A DNA stretch of 64,000 nucleotides, from NCBI GenBank assembly GCA_031771865.1, contig JASISA010000001.1, positions 992,001-1,056,000 of the forward strand, in the 5' to 3' direction. The DNA is from Nothophaeocryptopus gaeumannii. Lineage: Eukaryota > Ascomycota > Dothideomycetes > Mycosphaerellales > Mycosphaerellaceae. A model generated the notes under the pieces. That model saw nothing but the letters and a program-made list of their open reading frames with translations, did not search any database and was not told where the DNA came from. The position numbers and the translations under genes are program-made. This document shows positions 1 to 9,633 of this stretch, one piece after another. How positions within the stretch are numbered: position 1 is the first letter of the stretch; every line of letters begins with the position of its first letter.

Positions 1-824
1 GTAGACTCGGACTCGTATGCTCGTCTCCCTTGCAGTTTCGGATGGTGTTGAAATGGTGTTGAAGTGGTAGTCGTGGTCGTGATGTCTTTGATGAGTAAGC
101 TGCGCTCGGGCCCGCTCTTGTGCTCTCCATGTCAACAGCAACTTCACGTCTCAACAGCTCGGTCCAAAGGCTCTCCACCATTATCCACGCATGCTATAGC
201 AACTATGGATTTCTAAAGAGAAAAATCGAGGTGGAACGGCTCCAGTTTCAAGACAAGCTCAGTGAGCAGCCCACTCTATCTGCAGGCCGAACGGTCAAGC
301 TGCGTAAGGCTCTGCTATTGTTACTCGTCTTGCAGAACTGATCCACATTTTAGCAACGTAGAAAATTGCATGCAGACAGAGATGAGACCGGGAAGTCGAT
401 CCTCTCCCCACTTCGTGCTTCTTTCCAGGCCGAGTCTTTGGGCCTCTTGCCGATTGCATCCAAGTCAAGAATACTACTACAGCCCGAGTAACTGTTGCAA
501 TCTACCTAATGCAGTATTGCCCTTATAGTACATTTGTAGTCTATTAGAGTTCCGATGTTTTGCCAATAAGTGGTTGAAATCATGTAATTAGTACTATATA
601 ACTTTGGTATTTAATTATATCATACACTTGATTTCCTCTTATTATTCTTTTGAGAAGAAGAGGAGAAAGTGTTACACACATACGTTAAAGACTATTATAA
701 CAGTCTCGCCCCCGGCCCAGACTTAGGTAACAGCGACTTCGTTCTCCGCCCGCGCTAAATCTTCTAACAACTTTCCGCAGGAGTGCAAGTGCCTACTAGC
801 AGCCTTCCGTGCTGAACTATCGAC
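1..824. other. Intergenic, no gene seen; AT-rich patch
   Basis: Only short overlapping reading frames without family resemblance are present. Positions about 540-690 are clearly AT-rich (ATTAATTATATCAT-like text) compared with the surrounding balanced composition, then a GC-rich stretch leads into the start codon at 825. The patch could be a mutated repeat relic or simply an AT-rich promoter; nothing decides between them. Confidence 0.5.
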
Positions 825-1854
825 ATGGCCGATTACGAACCTGCAAGTGACACGTACCAAAGAAACTTCGAAGAAGCACTGTGGTTGTTCGATTTAGAAC
901 GCTTCGACGAAGCCATCCTCCGGGCTAAATTCAATCTCATGGACCCCGCGGCGCCGCGATTCCGGCAAATGAAGAAATGCATACTGATTGTTAGCGCGGA
1001 AGACTAGTGGTATGAAGCAGAGGTATGTAAGTTCATGCACCATCTCGGTGACGCTGGCTCGCTCCACGAAGACAGATGAAGGTCCTTTTATGCGTCTTGT
1101 GAGCTCACTTATCATAGCGGTACCTGCTAGCCGCCGAGGAATCTGGCGGAATGCGAAAGAGCTCGTGCCCGAGACGGACGAAGTGGCCCAGGAGCAGCTC
1201 AGCAATTTTCGAGCCGACCTCGACGCGGTGCATAGAGATTTGGAGTGCCAGAGACCACCAGCACGTCGAGAGACATCTGAAGAGACGGACGAGGAGGTGG
1301 AGGGTGATGAGCAGGATGATGATGAGGACGATGAGGATGGCGATGACACCAGCGACGCCTCGGAAGAGCTGGAAAGTGAAGGCAAAAGTGATCGATCATC
1401 TGAACCTGATGCACTAGGTGTGCTGAATAAAGAATTGATGAGTATCGCATTGCTCGAGCAGCTACAAAGGGAGATCTGGCGCCAGCGAACAAAGAACAAT
1501 CTCAAGCAACGATGGTGAAGTCCGAGGATGCCAAGTCGGAAGAAGAAGCCAAGCCGACAGCCGACACCAAGCCAAAAAGAAACGCCAAGCCACGAGAAGA
1601 CCTCCAACCTGTCAAGCCAGGTATTGCAACACTGCCAGCCGATAACATCAAGGAAGACATCAAAGAAGGCATCAAAGAAGGCATCAAAGAAGACTTCAAG
1701 GATGAACCCAAGGTGAGATTACACCCATGCTGTGAGTTCCATTCGGTAGTTCTAAGTAGACTATCGTTGACCACTTTGCTAGGACGAGCCGTACGAGTGG
1801 AGTCTGAAGGCGGTACTGCGCAGTGCAACTGATGTGGCAAGAATTATGAAATGA
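825..1854 (+). pseudogene. Broken first copy of tandem acidic-protein pair
   Basis: This is a degenerate paralogue of the gene at 2435-3420. Matching blocks occur in the same order: an N-terminal helical block (FNLMDPAAPRFRQMKKC here, YNLIDLALPRYWQIKNC there), the WYEAE motif at the first exon end followed by a GTATGT donor (1023), a glutamate/aspartate-rich middle, an S/K-x-EPDAL block, a lysine-rich segment and a C-terminal WSLKAVL...ARIMK block ending at 1854. Two lesions are visible. An in-frame TAG at 1005-1007 sits directly before WYEAE, in a place where the second copy is open. A one-base deletion just after the probable acceptor (exon from 1118) follows when the 44 bases here are laid on the 45 bases at 2760-2804. 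The long acidic open stretch downstream survives. It could be a recent pseudogene, a product rescued by unusual processing, or carry assembly errors. No known family is recognised. Confidence 0.75.
1647..1694 (+). repeat. 12-bp tandem repeat, four units (IKED/IKEG)
   Basis: Four consecutive 12-bp units of the form ATCAARGAAGRC encode IKED, IKEG, IKEG, IKED, followed by a diverged unit (FKDE). The array lies in the lysine/glutamate-rich tail of the broken acidic gene and is absent from the intact second copy, so it expanded after duplication or was lost there. Confidence 0.85.
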
Positions 1855-2434
1855 AACCTTGAGGGACGCGATCACAGATGGTCAAATGTGGTGTAAGAAC
1901 GGTGCGGTTTCTAGCAGAGAGATCTTGGGCAACAAAACCACAAATGAATTGGGTGTGAGCCTCACAGTGCAAAAAAGCCCATTGCGAGAGATTGTCGGTC
2001 TGAAGAAAGATGGTGGACGTGTAGGAGGACAATGCTGGATCGACGAGGTGGGAGTGAACAGGAGGCGAGAGCGTGAGGGCGCGTTTGCGCCTTTCGTCTC
2101 GAGTAGAGATGCCCAGGAAATCCGTGGATACATGTACCTGCCGTCTTGAGCCTGTTCCTGTTTACGAGTTGAAGCGCGCTTGTGCAACGCCAAGACTCGG
2201 CGTTTACATACTTCTTCTGCACTATCCATCTTGTCAGTTGCACGTGCACCCCTCGTCACTTCCACATTCGCTTTGTGCAGCTTACATGTGACGCACGAAG
2301 TTGTGTCCCCTCGCTCGCGCCTCTCTGGCCAGCTCACCACGCACGCCCTGACTACGACTTCACTTCGCACGCTTTCAGATACAGCAACAGCTTTGGCTGC
2401 CTTCATTTCATCCCCGCTGACGCTACATTTCGGT
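1855..2434. other. Spacer between tandem copies, promoter of second copy
   Basis: No gene is supported here. The 580 bases separate the broken first copy from the start codon of the second copy and must hold the second copy's promoter and 5' leader. Pyrimidine-rich text appears before 2435. Short overlapping frames here show no family resemblance. Confidence 0.5.
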
Positions 2435-3420
2435 ATGGAGGACCAGAATGAACGTCCCGTCGACGTATCCGCAGTGCAATTCCGCGAAGCTCTAGACTTC
2501 TACAATGAGGAACGTATCGTGGAGGCAATTGTGACTGCAGAGTACAACCTCATCGACCTTGCTCTTCCGAGATATTGGCAGATCAAGAACTGCATCGCGG
2601 ATTTGGAGGATGACTGGTATGAAGCAGAGGTACGTTCAGCAATCCGGCCAGGCGAGTCGAGTTCTCAGACTCGACAATTCCAGGTCCGGCGATCCTGATG
2701 CAGCGGGGGAGAAGAAGAAGAATGCTGCTCAGAGGCGCAAAGTCTGACCAATATCGCAGCATTATCGTGAAGCAGCTGAGCAGGTGTGGCAAGTCGCGAA
2801 AGATCTCACCGCGGATACGAATGAAGAGGATGTGCAGTTTCTCGAAAACCTTCGACGAGATCTGGACATCTTGGTGGAAAACCAGAGAGCTGAGCGACCA
2901 TCTCGCGAGACTGGCGGCGAGTCTGCTGAGCGCGATGTCGCAGCAGGAACTGACGGGGCAGAAGAAGAGGACGAAGATGAAGAAGAGGAGGAAGATGAAG
3001 ATGAGGATGAAGATGAAGATGAGGATGAAGGTGAAGAGGATGAAGAGGAGGATGCCACAAAGCGCGACCGCTCAAAGGAACCGGATGCACTCAATGCCTT
3101 GCGCAAAGCCATGGCGATGCGCGCGGAGGAAGAAGGTCTGGAAGAGCGTGGTGCTGAAACAGAGGTGAGGAATATCACCCTTGCGGCGACCTGGCTGTGT
3201 GATGTGAGGTGAGTTGACGATGTCGCAGACCGCCAAGCCGGAAGAGCCCGAGATGAAGCCCGACACCAAAGTCAAGCCTGAGGTAGACGCATACCTCGAC
3301 CGATCGAACCCTTTGAAATTGACTGCTGACGCAATGCAGCCCGACGAAGGGGAGAAGAAACCATGGAGCTTGACGGCGGTGCTGCAAAAAGCTACAGAGA
3401 CTGCGAAGATCATGAAATAG
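2435..3420 (+). CDS. Acidic protein of unknown family, intact copy
   Basis: Predicted exons are 2435-2629, 2760-3164, 3229-3282 and 3340-3420, all joined in phase 0, giving 244 residues. The donors are GTACGT, GTGAGG and GTAGAC. The last intron (57 nt) contains no stop, so it may also be retained in frame. Residues about 10-90 look all-helical with an alternating pattern (EALDFYNEER...AIVTAEYNL...LPRYWQIKNC...DDWYEAE...YREAAEQVW) that resembles a TPR-like helix array, but this is inference. Residues about 120-175 are almost pure Glu/Asp, followed by an EPDAL motif, a KPEEPEMKPDTKVKPE segment and a conserved C-terminus WSLTAVLQKATETAKIMK. No signal peptide or membrane segment is seen. Such an acidic tract suggests a nuclear or chaperone-like role, unproven. 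It lies 580 bp downstream of its broken tandem copy. I do not recognise the family. Confidence 0.8.
2961..3053 (+). repeat. Low-complexity GAR/GAT codon tract
   Basis: A stretch of GAA, GAG and GAT codons encodes a run of glutamate and aspartate inside the intact acidic gene. It is microsatellite-like (GATGAG/GATGAA units), so its length is likely to vary between strains. The complementary strand reads as a serine-rich open frame, which is a shadow. Confidence 0.85.
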
Positions 3421-5360
3421 GCTTTGGTCACAACTTTACAACTCTAGCCTGTGGCCCTGTGACGAGAATGCAAGTCGCCGGCGGCGTTTGTGATAGGAAG
3501 CTCAATGATGAGAGAGCAGTGGACGGAATTGATGAGGAAGTCGTGCATACTCATTCGCTCAAATTTGAGATTGTGAGTTGGATTCAAACAGTTCAATGGT
3601 GCAGTGAGGCAGGATCTAGTATTCATCCATTGTTTGCTATTGAGACTAATAGGAGCTTGCTGGCTGCGAGCCAGTACGTATGGCATCTAGCATTGAGAAG
3701 GAAAAGCTGTAGTCGGTACAGAATCCGGAGATGCATCCCTTTCGTCTCATAGATTTCGGGGTTTAGAGTGTGCCCCGACAGAAACATGCAAAAGGCGCGA
3801 AGAGCTATAACGACATTATATAAGAGTTGTTAGTTGTAAGATTACTTTCAAATAGTTTAGTACCTTCGCTTAATTAAGCCTCGATCCTCCCCTTTTAATA
3901 CTTACCGTGGGTGCTTACTTTCTAAATAGAGCTTTAGACGGATGTATTGAACTTCTCGCGAAAACTTCATGTGTCTACTCTCGTGTCGGTTGAGCGAAGG
4001 GTTCAATAACAGTAAGAAGTAAGAGGACAGTCCAGGCAGGAGAGGAGCACCAATGACTGAGCCTTGGCAGATTGCTAAAAGGGGCAACAAGCTCGGCACA
4101 CATCTTTTCGAGACCAACTTCACCGCAGCAAAAATTCCAAAATATGGTTTGCACGACTACAAGTCATGCAAAAATTTGAAGCTCACTTTGTTTGCTAATG
4201 AACGAGTTATTATCAATTCGTATTTTTTGGACTGGAGATTTTCGAACCATGTGTCATCCTTAGTGCAGCTGCATTGCGGTCAGAGAAAGTTCCTGAACTA
4301 GGTCGAATCGGTAGACTCACGGGCCATGCCTGTCGATAGTTAGCACAGACGTGTGGAAGGGTAACGGAGAGCCTTACTAATCTTCTCTACTCAAGCAGTT
4401 AGTGAATCTGTCAAGAGTCGGTGGTATTACGTCATCATACCTGTATTGTTTCAAATTGACCAAATGCCCGAAGGCGAGAGTATTGCAGATGGATTCCAAT
4501 ATATTTCTTCATCTCTTCGGGCCGAGCCTCCCGCGCCAGCAACGCCGACGTTCGAACCGACGATGAGGTATCCTTCGTGTCTCCAGGCTCTTTCGATTGT
4601 ACCGTATCGACTTGTGATGATACGCCGTCTGAAGATGCTTCGTTGCATCCGGTCGTCCACGGGCTCTGTCGATCGTTCTGCATCGACATCATGGCATCCA
4701 TTATCGATCAGATAGGTCGATTGTCAGAGAGCATCCCTGAGCATCACCACATATGTCTTGATCGATATGCGATATCGTTCCCGATGCGGCACGATGTGCA
4801 TTCTCGTCCAGCGCGCTTGCTCATCTCGGCCGGCTTCTTCAGAAACTGCACAACAGCCATCACCATTGCGATAGAGGATCATGGAATGAGAGCAGAGCCA
4901 TTCTGAACATCATGCTATAGGCATGGATTCAGATCTGACCTTTGTCGGGAAAAAGACCGTACCCCTGGAGCGGACTACAAAGACGGAAGGAATTCAGCAC
5001 GAAAGTTTGAAATATTGTATTTCTGGTTCAACCTACTTTTCATTCTCATGCGCATGATCTGATGTCCACGCAGTCCATCATACAGCGCTGTGTCTGTAGC
5101 AATACGCATACAATGTTGTGAAAGATGACGAGATGGAAATTCGGCCGTGCGCCCAAGAGGCAGTCACTTCATACCCCGCTCCCCACGTGCCTTCCCACAC
5201 CCACAAGTGAACTGGACAACGACTTCCAATCGAAAGTGAGCATTTTCAATTCATAGAGCGACATAGACATCATCACAGAGCCACCCGCCAGCCAGCAAAA
5301 CGCCGTATCGTAGTCCAACCTCGTACAAGCCACAAACGCCGACGACATTACCACCACCTC
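3421..5360. other. Long gene-poor stretch with AT-rich patch
   Basis: Apart from the weak two-exon candidate at 4213-4701, no gene is supported over nearly 2 kb. Positions about 3790-3910 are AT-rich (ATTATATAAG, TTAATTAAG), comparable to the patch at 540-690 on the other side of the tandem acidic genes. The last 200 bases are the 3' flank of the minus-strand gene ending at 5361. Confidence 0.5.
4213..4701 (-). CDS. Possible small orphan gene (weak)
   Basis: A minus-strand frame opens with ATG at 4701 and runs 87 codons to a CAG|GTATGA donor at 4440. An intron of 54 nt with a CACTAAC branch site and TAG acceptor would join it in phase to 58 further codons ending at 4213, giving 144 residues. 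The splice signals and matched phase are the only support. The sequence resembles no family I know, and an overlapping plus-strand frame of similar length exists. It could be chance. Confidence 0.2.
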
Positions 5361-6531
5361 TCAAACAGATTCCTTGTCTTCCCACACGATGATATCGGCC
5401 TTGACTTCGCCATCGTTGCTGACGACAGGAACTTCCACAATTTCAGATGTCTTCTCGACCGGAGCGACGAAGAGATCCTTCGCTTCTGACTTCTCTGCGA
5501 CGATGAGACCCTTCGCTTCTGACATCTCTGCGACGACGAGATCCTTAGGCTTCTCCTCCACCTCATCGACAACAACATGAGAGTCCTTGTCGAGCCCCTC
5601 TGGAATGAACGGCTCAGTCTCAAGATCAGACAACGGACTCCTCTCCCCATCATCCATCTCATCCGCGACGACAATCTTCCTCCGCATAATGTCCACCTTC
5701 TTGATCTGCTTCGCCACAGTAGACCCCACCACACCCTGGGAAGCAGTAGGCGCATCATATCCCTCCGGCGGCGTATTCTCCTTCCCACGATCATCTCTCT
5801 CCTTCTTGCTGCTCTCATCATCCGAGCTGAGGTCGAGCGTCAGAGTGCTGTGCTCCATCAGATTGGCCGCTTCCTCCTCCGGCGTATCTTCATAAATGTC
5901 GAAGAACCAATTTTTAGGCATGCTTTCTTGAATGGTAGCACCGGCGCTCTTGGGTGTCGACAGCGAACCACTGATAGCAGCATCAAGGCTGAATGGCAGA
6001 GCTCCACTTGATCCTCCAAACGATGGCGGGTCGATTCGTGAAAAAGGAGCCGAAGTACGCCTATTCGACTTCATCCCAGCAATCTTCCTCTTCGGAGAAC
6101 GTCCAGCAGGTGCAGTCATTGGCGCCCGTAGAGAAGGGATATTGGCCCGCACCGGTGTCGACATTCGTGACGGGAACGCAGAAGGCGGCGGCATTGACTT
6201 TGCAGATGTCAAGCTGAAGGTGAAAGGCTTGAAGGGTTTGTCACCGCTCTTGGTCTTCTTGGACGGTGAATCAAACATGCCGGGATCGACATTTTCGCTG
6301 TCAAAGTCGTCAAAGGTGGAAGGTTCGAAAGCCCGTTTGCTGCCGGCTGTGAAAGATGTTTTGTTGCTACTTTTCTGCGCGATAACACCTTCAAACACAG
6401 TAAGTTACTACCACGCGTCTGTCATACTTCAACATACCGTTCTGGCGATTCTTTGCACTGGCGAGGTGTTGAAGGCGTGGGTTGTCGAGCGGTGCGAATG
6501 GCACTCTCGCCACGGGGACGTGGGTAGCCAT
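5361..6531 (-). CDS. Conserved fungal protein with KEN-box motif
   Basis: Exon 1 (6438-6531) starts MATHVPVARVPFAPLDNPRL and ends in phase 1 at a GTATGT donor. A 49-nt intron leads to exon 2 (5361-6388), for 373 residues in all. Without this exon the frame would have to start at a GTG preceded by an in-frame stop, so the spliced start is preferred. The protein looks disordered: a SENVDP segment, basic SPSKKTK and SPKRK patches, an NWFFDIYEDTPEEEAANLM core that is probably the conserved part, then LDLSSDDESS and GKENTPP. The KEN followed by PP resembles an APC/C degron and the SP/TP sites suggest CDK control, so a cell-cycle or chromosomal protein is plausible. The tail carries an 11-residue repeat. 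No enzymatic domain is visible and the function is unknown. Confidence 0.7.
5478..5543 (-). repeat. 33-bp imperfect tandem repeat in coding sequence
   Basis: Two nearly identical 33-bp units, with a third partial one, encode the series VVAEMSEAKG, LIVAEKSEAKD and LFVAPVEKTSE near the C-terminus of the KEN-box protein. The repeat keeps the reading frame. Confidence 0.75.
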
Positions 6532-7212
6532 GTCTGTGGTGAAATGTCGGTCTTGGAGATCTGAAGTCAAGACGCGTCTCGCTGGCGTGCCGAGTACCCT
6601 TGACTAGCTGCTCGAGCACAGGACAGTCTGGAGTAGACAGATCTGCTCCACGGGTCTTCACGTGAGTCGTCAATGTGTACGTGTTTGTCGACTGGTCGAA
6701 GAATTGAAGATGTAGTAGAATGAACGTGGTGACGACGAGCTGAGCTGGAGTAGGATGAGGTCGACACGTCCAAGTCGAGGCTGTGACCTTGCTCGCTCGA
6801 GGACCGCCTGTCGCACGCACAAGAGTGGACTAATGCAAGGAGCGTGTTGGAGCGCGTGAAGGTTGAACGCGCTGGAGATTTACAGCCAATGGATGGACGC
6901 GGTACTAGCCTTGTTCGTTGGAACGCCAACACCATCCATCCATCGCCGACCAGGTTCACAACGGCGCGACTGACGTCGGCTGTGCATCTCTGTACTTCAG
7001 AATGGTTGGAGATACACAGTAACGAGAACTCAAAGCGAGGGACTGGCGTTCAAATCCGTTTTCATGGAACTCCGTGGCGTCTGTTCAGACAATCTGATGG
7101 CTACACGCGAAGTTTGACCCTTCACCCACCAGAGGCTTGACCCGAGGATTGACTGCATCGACGCGTCTGTACAGTACGGTTTCGCCTATCTTTGGGATCT
7201 ACTTATATCGCT
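6532..7212. other. Intergenic, promoter of KEN-box gene
   Basis: No gene is supported. The stretch lies upstream of the minus-strand gene starting at 6531 and downstream of the ceramidase-like gene ending at 7213. Overlapping minus-strand frames (about 6422-6959) lack family resemblance and probably are leader or promoter sequence. A GTTCAAATCC text near 7050 looks like a tRNA B box but its flanks do not pair. Confidence 0.5.
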
Positions 7213-8619
7213 CTACCACGTCTCGCTCATGTGCTCCCGGATCCAACGTGCCGACACGGGATTCACCCACCGCCTTGCCCATGTCACTTGTCCTTCTTTG
7301 GCGTCCATCACGCAGGCAAAGTGCGTTTCTTCATTGGTGGTTGGGTACTTCTGTACCAAGTCGATGATGTCGGTTGCCGTCATAAGACGCTGAAGTGCTT
7401 CCCCGTTCTCAATGATTATCCCGTGCCGCTTTGCTCTACCGGCTCTGATATTGCTGTAATTGTGGCATGCACACTCCCGGCGATCCTGCGCCTCTCGCAA
7501 AATGTCTGCCATGGCATCTAGATAAGGTGAGTCTGTATTCTCCTTCGTCCTGTTGTCCGCATTGCCGTTATTGTTTTCGTCCTTCACATCGTTGTTCGTA
7601 ATCGCAATAAAGTCATCGCTGCTGCGCATAACTGAAGTAGTATAATCCTTCTCCACGACCATCGTCTCATTACCATCGCTGAAACACAAGTAGCATGCAG
7701 TCGTGGGCAGTGGCTTGCCAGACTTGCAGCTCACCTTCCCAATGACATCTCGGTACGACATGGACTTCCAAGACGCGTCTGTAGTGCGCCACCAGTGTGG
7801 TGAGTGACGTTCCGGTAGCAGGAAGCGCCGAAGCTCGCTGGAAATGCTGCGCCTCTGACCAAGAAGGACCATAAAGAGATGCCAGTAGTATCTGAAGTCC
7901 GGACCAAACTTGCCCTTCTCGTTTCGATTGGGCCTGAAGTTCAAGCTCATGCTCAGTCCCTTCTTCACCCCCGTCAGCACTCCTGCGTATCCAGCGTAGG
8001 TCAAGCTTGACGCAACAATAGGCCCATTAGCCTGAGTCTTGAAATCCAATTGCACCACAATCTTCCTCAGAGACATCATGCCCCAATCCAGTGTTCGGAA
8101 GTGTAGCATTTTGAAACCGTCTTCTCCATCTCTTACGGCTGCTCCACCACTGCTACAACCCATGAATAGGTCAAGAAGTACGTTAAAGCAGACCAGCAGA
8201 TACATGGGCACGCCTGTTGCCTTGCTGATACCCTTCAGCTCTTTGTGCTCGTCGTTATCGTACACCCTTCTCAAGAGCATTCTGCAGATCCTGTGTAGCC
8301 ATTTGAGTGATATGACATGCAGCATACCGCCAACTACCTCGTCAAAGAGTGGCGTCAAGCCAGTGATCTCTTCCTGGAAAGCGGCGCATACTTCCAGATA
8401 TCGTTGTTCGGGCGGCAGGGATAGATCGATGGTGAATCGAGGCGGCGTATCGGGGTATCTCGTTCGCAGGGAAGATCGAGAGCCCTTCTCGGAGGCATTG
8501 GTTGATCGTTGTCGCACGTTCTGTGCGAGGTGTTCCGGTTTCGCAACGGCATGCTGTGATAAGTCTGAACTCAAGGCAGCTGTCTCCCGAATGGCCTGAG
8601 TCCTTGTAGAAGGAGGCAT
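7213..8619 (-). CDS. Acid ceramidase / NAAA-like amidase family protein
   Basis: A single exon of 468 residues starts at the ATG at 8619 (MPPSTRTQAIRE). The frame stays open upstream but without a better start. The family (Ntn-hydrolase amidases: acid ceramidase, N-acylethanolamine amidase) cleaves amide bonds of ceramides or N-acylethanolamines with an N-terminal cysteine nucleophile exposed by self-cleavage. Here the diagnostic text DLFMGCSSGG places the candidate nucleophile at Cys155, followed by a RTLDWGM motif (the Arg-Asp pair near the active site), then GYAGVLTGVKKGLSMSLNFR, matching the family's N-F-R block. The preceding part would be the alpha segment. Unlike lysosomal relatives, no signal peptide is visible, so a cytosolic or peripheral membrane location is suggested. 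Substrate specificity cannot be told from sequence. Confidence 0.82.
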   Translation of the reverse strand: MPPSTRTQAIRETAALSSDLSQHAVAKPEHLAQNVRQRSTNASEKGSRSSLRTRYPDTPPRFTIDLSLPPEQRYLEVCAAFQEEITGLTPLFDEVVGGMLHVISLKWLHRICRMLLRRVYDNDEHKELKGISKATGVPMYLLVCFNVLLDLFMGCSSGGAAVRDGEDGFKMLHFRTLDWGMMSLRKIVVQLDFKTQANGPIVASSLTYAGYAGVLTGVKKGLSMSLNFRPNRNEKGKFGPDFRYYWHLFMVLLGQRRSISSELRRFLLPERHSPHWWRTTDASWKSMSYRDVIGKVSCKSGKPLPTTACYLCFSDGNETMVVEKDYTTSVMRSSDDFIAITNNDVKDENNNGNADNRTKENTDSPYLDAMADILREAQDRRECACHNYSNIRAGRAKRHGIIIENGEALQRLMTATDIIDLVQKYPTTNEETHFACVMDAKEGQVTWARRWVNPVSARWIREHMSETW

Positions 8620-9562
8620 CTTGAGATACGAGAAGTGTATTAAAGTTGAGTAGAAGACTTGAGAGAGGAGATATACCTGAGTTTCTGTTGCTGCCTGAGC
8701 TGGAGGCCGCTGCGAAGGCAAGATTACCCGTGAGGAGCGATGTGTCCTTCCAATTTGCGTGCCAGCTGGCCACCACTGCCTCAAAGTCATATCAAGAGCA
8801 GCACCCACTGGCCGCTACACAACAGACGTAGAGATGTCATGTCGCAAGACAGATGTAGAAAAGCAAGGCAGACTCTGCTAGAACTACTCTAGCGGTCGCA
8901 AAACCAGTCTGCGCCCAAGCGGCTTGGCATCGATTCGAACGTCTTCTCTCCTCCCATGAAACCAAGAACATTACTTGCGCTCATCAGGACAGGCAACATT
9001 GGTCGTTCACCTCGTCGGGATGCGAACGCGAGCGCGTGCCTCGTTCCTGAAAGCCAGTCGTACCAATACCTCTCCTTCGTCCGAAGGACGAAACTGGCAG
9101 CGACATCGAATCCATCTTGGTCGGCGCAGTTGCAGCTCTAGACCATATGGTGCGCAAAGCTTAGAGGCATATACCAAGCGAACGCATAATGCTCCACCTC
9201 TAAGAGACGATGTTGGAGCCACCCTCTGCATAAGTCCTCAAGGGTAGGGGATGAACACGGCAACTGCTCTGATGTTCGTTCTAGAAAGTGTCCAAAGGCA
9301 AGACACTGATTCGCGAGCTCTTGCTTCTAGTGAACTAGGACAATGGCGTTGCTTTTGAAACGTCCGACACTTGGTGCGAAAGCGGACGAACACTCGTCCG
9401 CACCATCGAACGTCTCCTCTTTGATACAACCTGCAGGAATGTCATTGCCCTGTGTGGAAATGAAGCTGCCATCCTGGCTCAATTAGAAAGGCTGGCCACT
9501 TTGAGGATTCGCGGCGGCTGCTCGTAACGCCAGCTGAAGCAACGAGCCATCACGATCTAAGG
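8620..9562. other. Intergenic with two perfect hairpins
   Basis: No gene is supported in this stretch. It contains two exact inverted repeats: TTCGTCC-GAA-GGACGAA at 9076-9092, and GCGGACGA-ACAC-TCGTCCGC at 9382-9401. Both could fold as short stem-loops, but there is no sign of an RNA gene around them. Short frames on both strands look like chance. Confidence 0.5.
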
Positions 9563-9633
9563 ATGACCACCATCAGGATGCTTCCGCGCTCGGAGGTAAG
9601 TCATATCACAAGCAGAGAGCGATCGCAACTGAC

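Noticed and set aside
894..1607. Long serine-rich frame on the minus strand (237 codons)
   Set aside because: It is the antisense shadow of the Glu/Asp-rich tract of the acidic gene; GAA/GAT codons read as serine on the other strand. It has no family resemblance.
2762..3178. Minus-strand frame with a polyserine run
   Set aside because: It is an antisense shadow of the acidic tract of the second copy and is not an independent gene.
7040..7070. tRNA B-box-like GTTCAAATCC
   Set aside because: The flanking bases do not form the T-arm stem, and no A box or acceptor pairing is found upstream. A similar text at about 4550 (GTTCGAACC) fails for the same reason.
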